A stretch of DNA of 6,498 bases, from NCBI GenBank assembly GCA_947502965.1, contig CANNCG010000050.1, positions 1 through 6,498 on the forward strand, read 5' to 3'. Origin of the DNA: a bacterium. GTDB taxonomy: Bacteria; Margulisbacteria; Marinamargulisbacteria; SXXA01. Under the pieces are notes generated by a model. That model had not been told where the DNA came from. It saw only the letters and a list, made by a program, of their open reading frames with translations, and ran no database searches. Each line of letters opens with the position of its first letter. Positions within the stretch are counted from its first letter, which is position 1. Both the position numbers and the translations under genes were made by a program. This document shows positions 5,501 to 6,498 of this stretch, in pieces.

Positions 5501-6344
5501 AGGATTTACGGTGTCTCGGGCAAGTGCAGTTGATTATGGAACCAATTCTAAACCTGGTAATTATAAACCTGGTAATGATGTCGATACATTCATCTTTCAA
5601 CCTGGTAGCGGAAATAGTACACCTTCAGCTTTTCGATTTAAGGGACATATATTGGTGGATTCCGCTATTTATTACAAAGTGGATTCGTACCCATCAGATT
5701 ATGTCAGTAACCAACCCGACCCCATCTACATCGGCTTCGCTGGTCCCAACAACAGCATCGTCGGTAGCCTCTCCGGCCAAAACGGTGGGGACCTCCTCTC
5801 TGGGATCCAAGGTGTGAAACTCGAATCTGCGGGTGCGGATTACGCGGAGTACTTGCCTCACCGCAATGCGAACGAGACCCTCAACAAAGCCGACGTCGTC
5901 GGAGTTTTCGGTGGCAAGATCAGCCGCGATACGGTGGGTGCTGACCGGGTGATGGTCGTGAGCACCATGCCCATTGTTCTTGGTAACTGGAAACCTTCTG
6001 ATAATGTCAAAGCCTCTCCTGTGGCCTTTGTAGGACAGGTGCCTGTACGGGTCAAAGGTGCGGTGAAGACGGGTGATTATGTTGTGGCCACTGGGTTGGG
6101 GGATGGGATGGCCATCGCCAAGGCGGCTGCAGATATGACCGCTGACGATATCGCCAACACGGTAGGCCAAGCATGGGAAACCAAATCATCTGCAGGGATC
6201 AACGTGGTCAATATGGCGCTCTTGCCCGATGGTGTTGCCAAAGCATTGTTATGTAGCCTAGCCAAAGAAAACAACGCCTTACAGACCGAAATGAAGGCGA
6301 TGCGTGCGGATATCGACGCAATCAAGGCGGCGTTAAAGAAATAA
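2553..6344 (+). CDS. Large secreted tail-fibre-like surface protein with C-terminal Peptidase_G2-like chaperone/autocleavage domain
   Basis: A 1263-residue protein. 1-23 is a signal peptide (MKGVLRMTRVALLGMLFAGT, then LWA). 24-125 is the N-terminal beta domain of bacterial 'tail fiber domain-containing' proteins (AVWTES, NGVFSMNLG, VPYSLKS). About 265-290 holds a LDVNGDVRF module; about 329-360 the phage-fibre motif FLGLTDTPSTYSG..YLVRVNAAGTG; about 440-475 VT..KI.DG.I repeats. About 465-970 holds long repeats with LNVDLLDDLDS..FLK, VADNLSDI and ARTNLGLG, familiar from phage tail fibres. 1095-1235 carries ADYAEYL, VSTMPIVLGNW (1136-1146) and GQVPVRVKG (1161-1169), resembling Peptidase_G2, the intramolecular chaperone that trimerises and then cuts itself off phage appendages. 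1235-1263 is a short coiled coil (AKENNALQTEMKAMRADIDA). It is probably exported and trimeric, with the barrel gene upstream as a possible partner. Catalytic residues were not identified, so autocleavage is unproven. The start rests on GGGAGG and the signal peptide. A prophage fibre is less likely because of the signal peptide and neighbours. Confidence 0.8.
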   Translation: MKGVLRMTRVALLGMLFAGTLWANSPSTIRIEVKITDPNTGLLNGVSRVAVSLYESSSSNRAVWTESQDAVNFSNGVFSMNLGANPTEPFTKSILSLPTALFGIAIDTNPEFYIPVHAVPYSLKSKWADEVLTFNWASANVMNTPNVSVFPGTLTGLQVSDSLIASRMIGPGAVLDAHITGPISATKISGAISSANLGAGVIAGTNIANLTITNTNLAEGRFSSIVGLGNLTSTLNFNAGSGIFIPGKFQVDGFTGHVGVNLTESPSAYLDVNGDVRFREDMRVSGDVYLPADLGLMSDNSRVLTVSNGLLRQVDVSAWDRDSSNDVTTFLGLTDTPSTYSGAATYLVRVNAAGTGVEFVPSLTVGDASSLGGFVAADYLRKGVAVSFSGGSFNVASGSTMNIQTGAGLNVEGNLLVSGKPLGSVAFLNAIGADQLGPNAVVESKIKDLAVTNFKIADNAVTSGKIFDGTITNDDLSPARYTNITGVGTLDSVVITGEAIAGGFSTEGRLSAATANFTVATGTAPFSVVSKTKVANLNVDFLDDFDSTAFLKVADNLSDIKNKETARTNLGLGLLATMNVVTSTEIKDGAVTAAKLFPDSVTTNAILNGAVTVAKMDTAANIRAHLSLATTNSVVFGNVSANGTVSANAFVGSGIGLTDVTATSIANEAVTTGKILDKNVTLAKLGDLSYLSFIVGNMSNRPTAVAMSSNGDVTFEAPSELIIVNGKVTSEKIFDGTIKNDDLSRGSYTKITGVGTLDSVVITGEAAAGGFSTAGRLSAATANFTVATGTAPFSVVSKTKVASLNVDLLDDLDSKAFLKVADNLSDITSSANARTHLGLGSLATLSTITNSELTAGSFAKITGVGPLGSLDVTNGLSAATGNFGVRQGTSPLTVTSTTKVASLNVDLLDDLDSKAFLKVADNLSDIKNKETARTNLGLGGLATLSTITNSELTAGIFAKITGVGTLGRLEVSGETTLAGDASTGFTVSRASAVDYGTNSKPGNYKPGNDVDTFIFQPGSGNSTPSAFRFKGHILVDSAIYYKVDSYPSDYVSNQPDPIYIGFAGPNNSIVGSLSGQNGGDLLSGIQGVKLESAGADYAEYLPHRNANETLNKADVVGVFGGKISRDTVGADRVMVVSTMPIVLGNWKPSDNVKASPVAFVGQVPVRVKGAVKTGDYVVATGLGDGMAIAKAAADMTADDIANTVGQAWETKSSAGINVVNMALLPDGVAKALLCSLAKENNALQTEMKAMRADIDAIKAALKK
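3192..3245 (+). repeat. 18-residue fibre motif, first of five copies
   Basis: This encodes NTNLAEGRFSSIVGLGNL, the most divergent copy of a motif N-x-[NDE]-L-x4-[FY]-x2-I-[TV]-G-[VL]-G-x-L. Further copies lie at 3969-4022, 4770-4823, 5100-5153 and 5397-5450. Each marks the entry into a new beta-rich segment of the fibre. The degree of divergence suggests this copy is old and the last four arose more recently. Confidence 0.65.
3946..4282 (+). repeat. Fibre-gene long repeat, unit 1
   Basis: About 337 bp matching 4747-5083 at a constant in-frame offset of 801 bp (267 codons), with 4073-4158 identical over 86 bp to 4874-4959. It encodes KIFDGTITNDDL, NITGVGTLDSVVITGEA, the ATANFTVATGTAPFSVVS stretch, LNVDFLDDFDS, VADNLSDI and ARTNLGLG. 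Its bases 4196-4271 are also identical over 76 bp to 5294-5369 in unit 3. Confidence 0.85.
4747..5083 (+). repeat. Fibre-gene long repeat, unit 2
   Basis: The second copy of the 337-bp repeat, 801 bp after unit 1 in the same frame. It differs from unit 1 mainly at scattered single bases and in a replaced patch after VADNLSDI, which reads TSSANARTH here and KNKETARTN in units 1 and 3. Its 4947-5034 segment is identical over 88 bp to 5244-5331. Confidence 0.85.
5244..5461 (+). repeat. Fibre-gene long repeat, unit 3 (shorter, mosaic)
   Basis: This matches 4947-5164 at an in-frame offset of 297 bp (99 codons). The first 88 bp are identical to unit 2. The patch 5332-5369 instead follows unit 1 (KNKETARTNLGLG), and then the sequence returns to unit 2 type (LATLSTITNSELTAG). 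The unit lacks the upstream KIFDGTI/ITGVGTLDSV half of units 1 and 2; the equivalent place holds LSAATGNFGVRQGTSPLTVT. Confidence 0.85.
5550..5579 (+). repeat. Short 15-bp tandem repeat in the fibre gene
   Basis: AAACCTGGTAAT plus TAT (5550-5564) is followed directly by AAACCTGGTAAT plus GAT (5565-5579), one mismatch in 15. It encodes KPGNYKPGND. It sits at the left edge of an AT-rich linker (about 5520-5700) between the repeats and the C-terminal domain. Confidence 0.7.
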
Positions 6345-6349
6345 ATCCG

Positions 6350-6375
6350 GTAACTATCTAGCGCCCCCCCTCAAA
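6350..6375 (+). repeat. Possible terminal inverted repeat of an IS66-family element
   Basis: GTAACTATCTAGCGCC begins at 6350, five bases after the fibre stop. IS66-family ends characteristically begin with GTAA, and the transposase stop codon (6358-6360) is just inside. The length is a guess because the other end is outside the window. If right, the 8 bp before it (TAAATCCG, 6342-6349) should recur at the far end as target duplication. Confidence 0.35.
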
Positions 6376-6498
6376 GAGGAGTGACTGATTAAGCGCGGCC
6401 TGAATGGTTTCCAAAATATTGAGGCCTTGTTTTTTTGGGGTCTCAATAATGGAGAGTAAAACAGCATGTCGTTCAGCGCCACGCTTGCTTCTAAATCC
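6358..6498 (-). CDS. IS66-family transposase, C-terminal end (cut by window edge)
   Basis: The minus strand is open from the right edge for 46 codons to TAG at 6358-6360. It reads GFRSKRGAERHAVLLSIIET, then PKKQGLNILETIQAALNQ, and ends LFEGGR. The pattern FRS-x-x-G-A followed by a hydrophobic helix with a [VI]-x-[ST]-[VI]-[IV]-x-T stretch and KKQG-x-N is the usual C-terminus of IS66-type (TnpC) transposases, just after the catalytic core. Nothing catalytic is visible, so activity cannot be judged. The gene converges on the fibre gene with only 13 bp between the two stops. The low complexity of the last codons (G7 tract, EGGR) may mark the element end. Another DDE family with a similar tail cannot be excluded. 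Confidence 0.68.
   Translation of the reverse strand, partial: GFRSKRGAERHAVLLSIIETPKKQGLNILETIQAALNQSLLFEGGR

Noticed and set aside
5524..5817. Overlapping plus-strand frame of 97 codons inside the fibre gene
   Set aside because: It lies wholly within the larger gene in another frame, has no ribosome site, and shows no recognisable domain.
2553..6344. Reading the fibre gene as part of a prophage
   Set aside because: No other phage structural or lysis gene is present, the protein has a signal peptide, and its neighbours encode exported and outer-membrane proteins.
6397..6436. Terminator-like hairpin GGCC...GGCC followed by TTGTTTTTTT downstream of the fibre gene
   Set aside because: The stem is only 5 bp, then a mismatch and 3 bp, with a 12-nt loop. 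It lies inside the IS66-type transposase coding sequence, where the T-run simply encodes lysines on the other strand. It could act as a terminator by chance but is not supported as one.

Overview
The window looks like a chromosomal segment of a diderm (outer-membrane-bearing), probably uncultured bacterium. The reasons are an outer-membrane beta-barrel of the PorV/PorQ type, signal peptides on three consecutive genes, and a FlgD-like/T9SS-like C-terminal domain on the first of them. This combination is common in FCB-group bacteria and in candidate phyla such as Elusimicrobia or Margulisbacteria. The phylum cannot be fixed from sequence reading alone.

Layout from left to right. (1) 1-103, minus strand: the first 34 codons of elbB (DJ-1/PfpI superfamily), running off the left edge. 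(2) 154-946: a complete-ended but internally deleted IS30-family element. It has 26-bp imperfect terminal inverted repeats, an AAT target duplication, and a transposase pseudogene with one frameshift and a large deletion that removes the first catalytic Asp. It sits in what was only about a 60-70 bp gap between the divergent elbB gene and the operon. (3) 974-6344, plus strand: three genes in a row. The first encodes a secreted protein with a FlgD-like C-terminal beta-sandwich. It overlaps by ATGA with the second, a PorV-like outer-membrane barrel, which is followed by a 1263-residue secreted fibre-like protein. (4) 6358-6498, minus strand: the last 46 codons of an IS66-family transposase, convergent with the fibre gene and ending 13 bp from its stop.

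The fibre protein is the centrepiece. It has a signal peptide, an N-terminal beta domain typical of bacterial 'tail fiber domain-containing' proteins, and a long middle built of phage-tail-fibre-like modules. Its C-terminal ADYAEYL domain resembles the Peptidase_G2 intramolecular chaperone/autocleavage domain of phage appendages, and it ends in a short coiled coil. The middle carries in-frame DNA repeats (offsets 297, 801 and 1098 bp) with identical blocks of 76-88 bp in a mosaic pattern, suggesting recombination between units. The C-terminal domain has visibly different codon use from the repeats.

A reasonable reading is an exported, trimeric surface fibre or adhesin with its own outer-membrane partner proteins. 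The locus is flanked on both sides by insertion sequences, and the left one has separated the operon from its original upstream region. Function, export route and autocleavage are inference.
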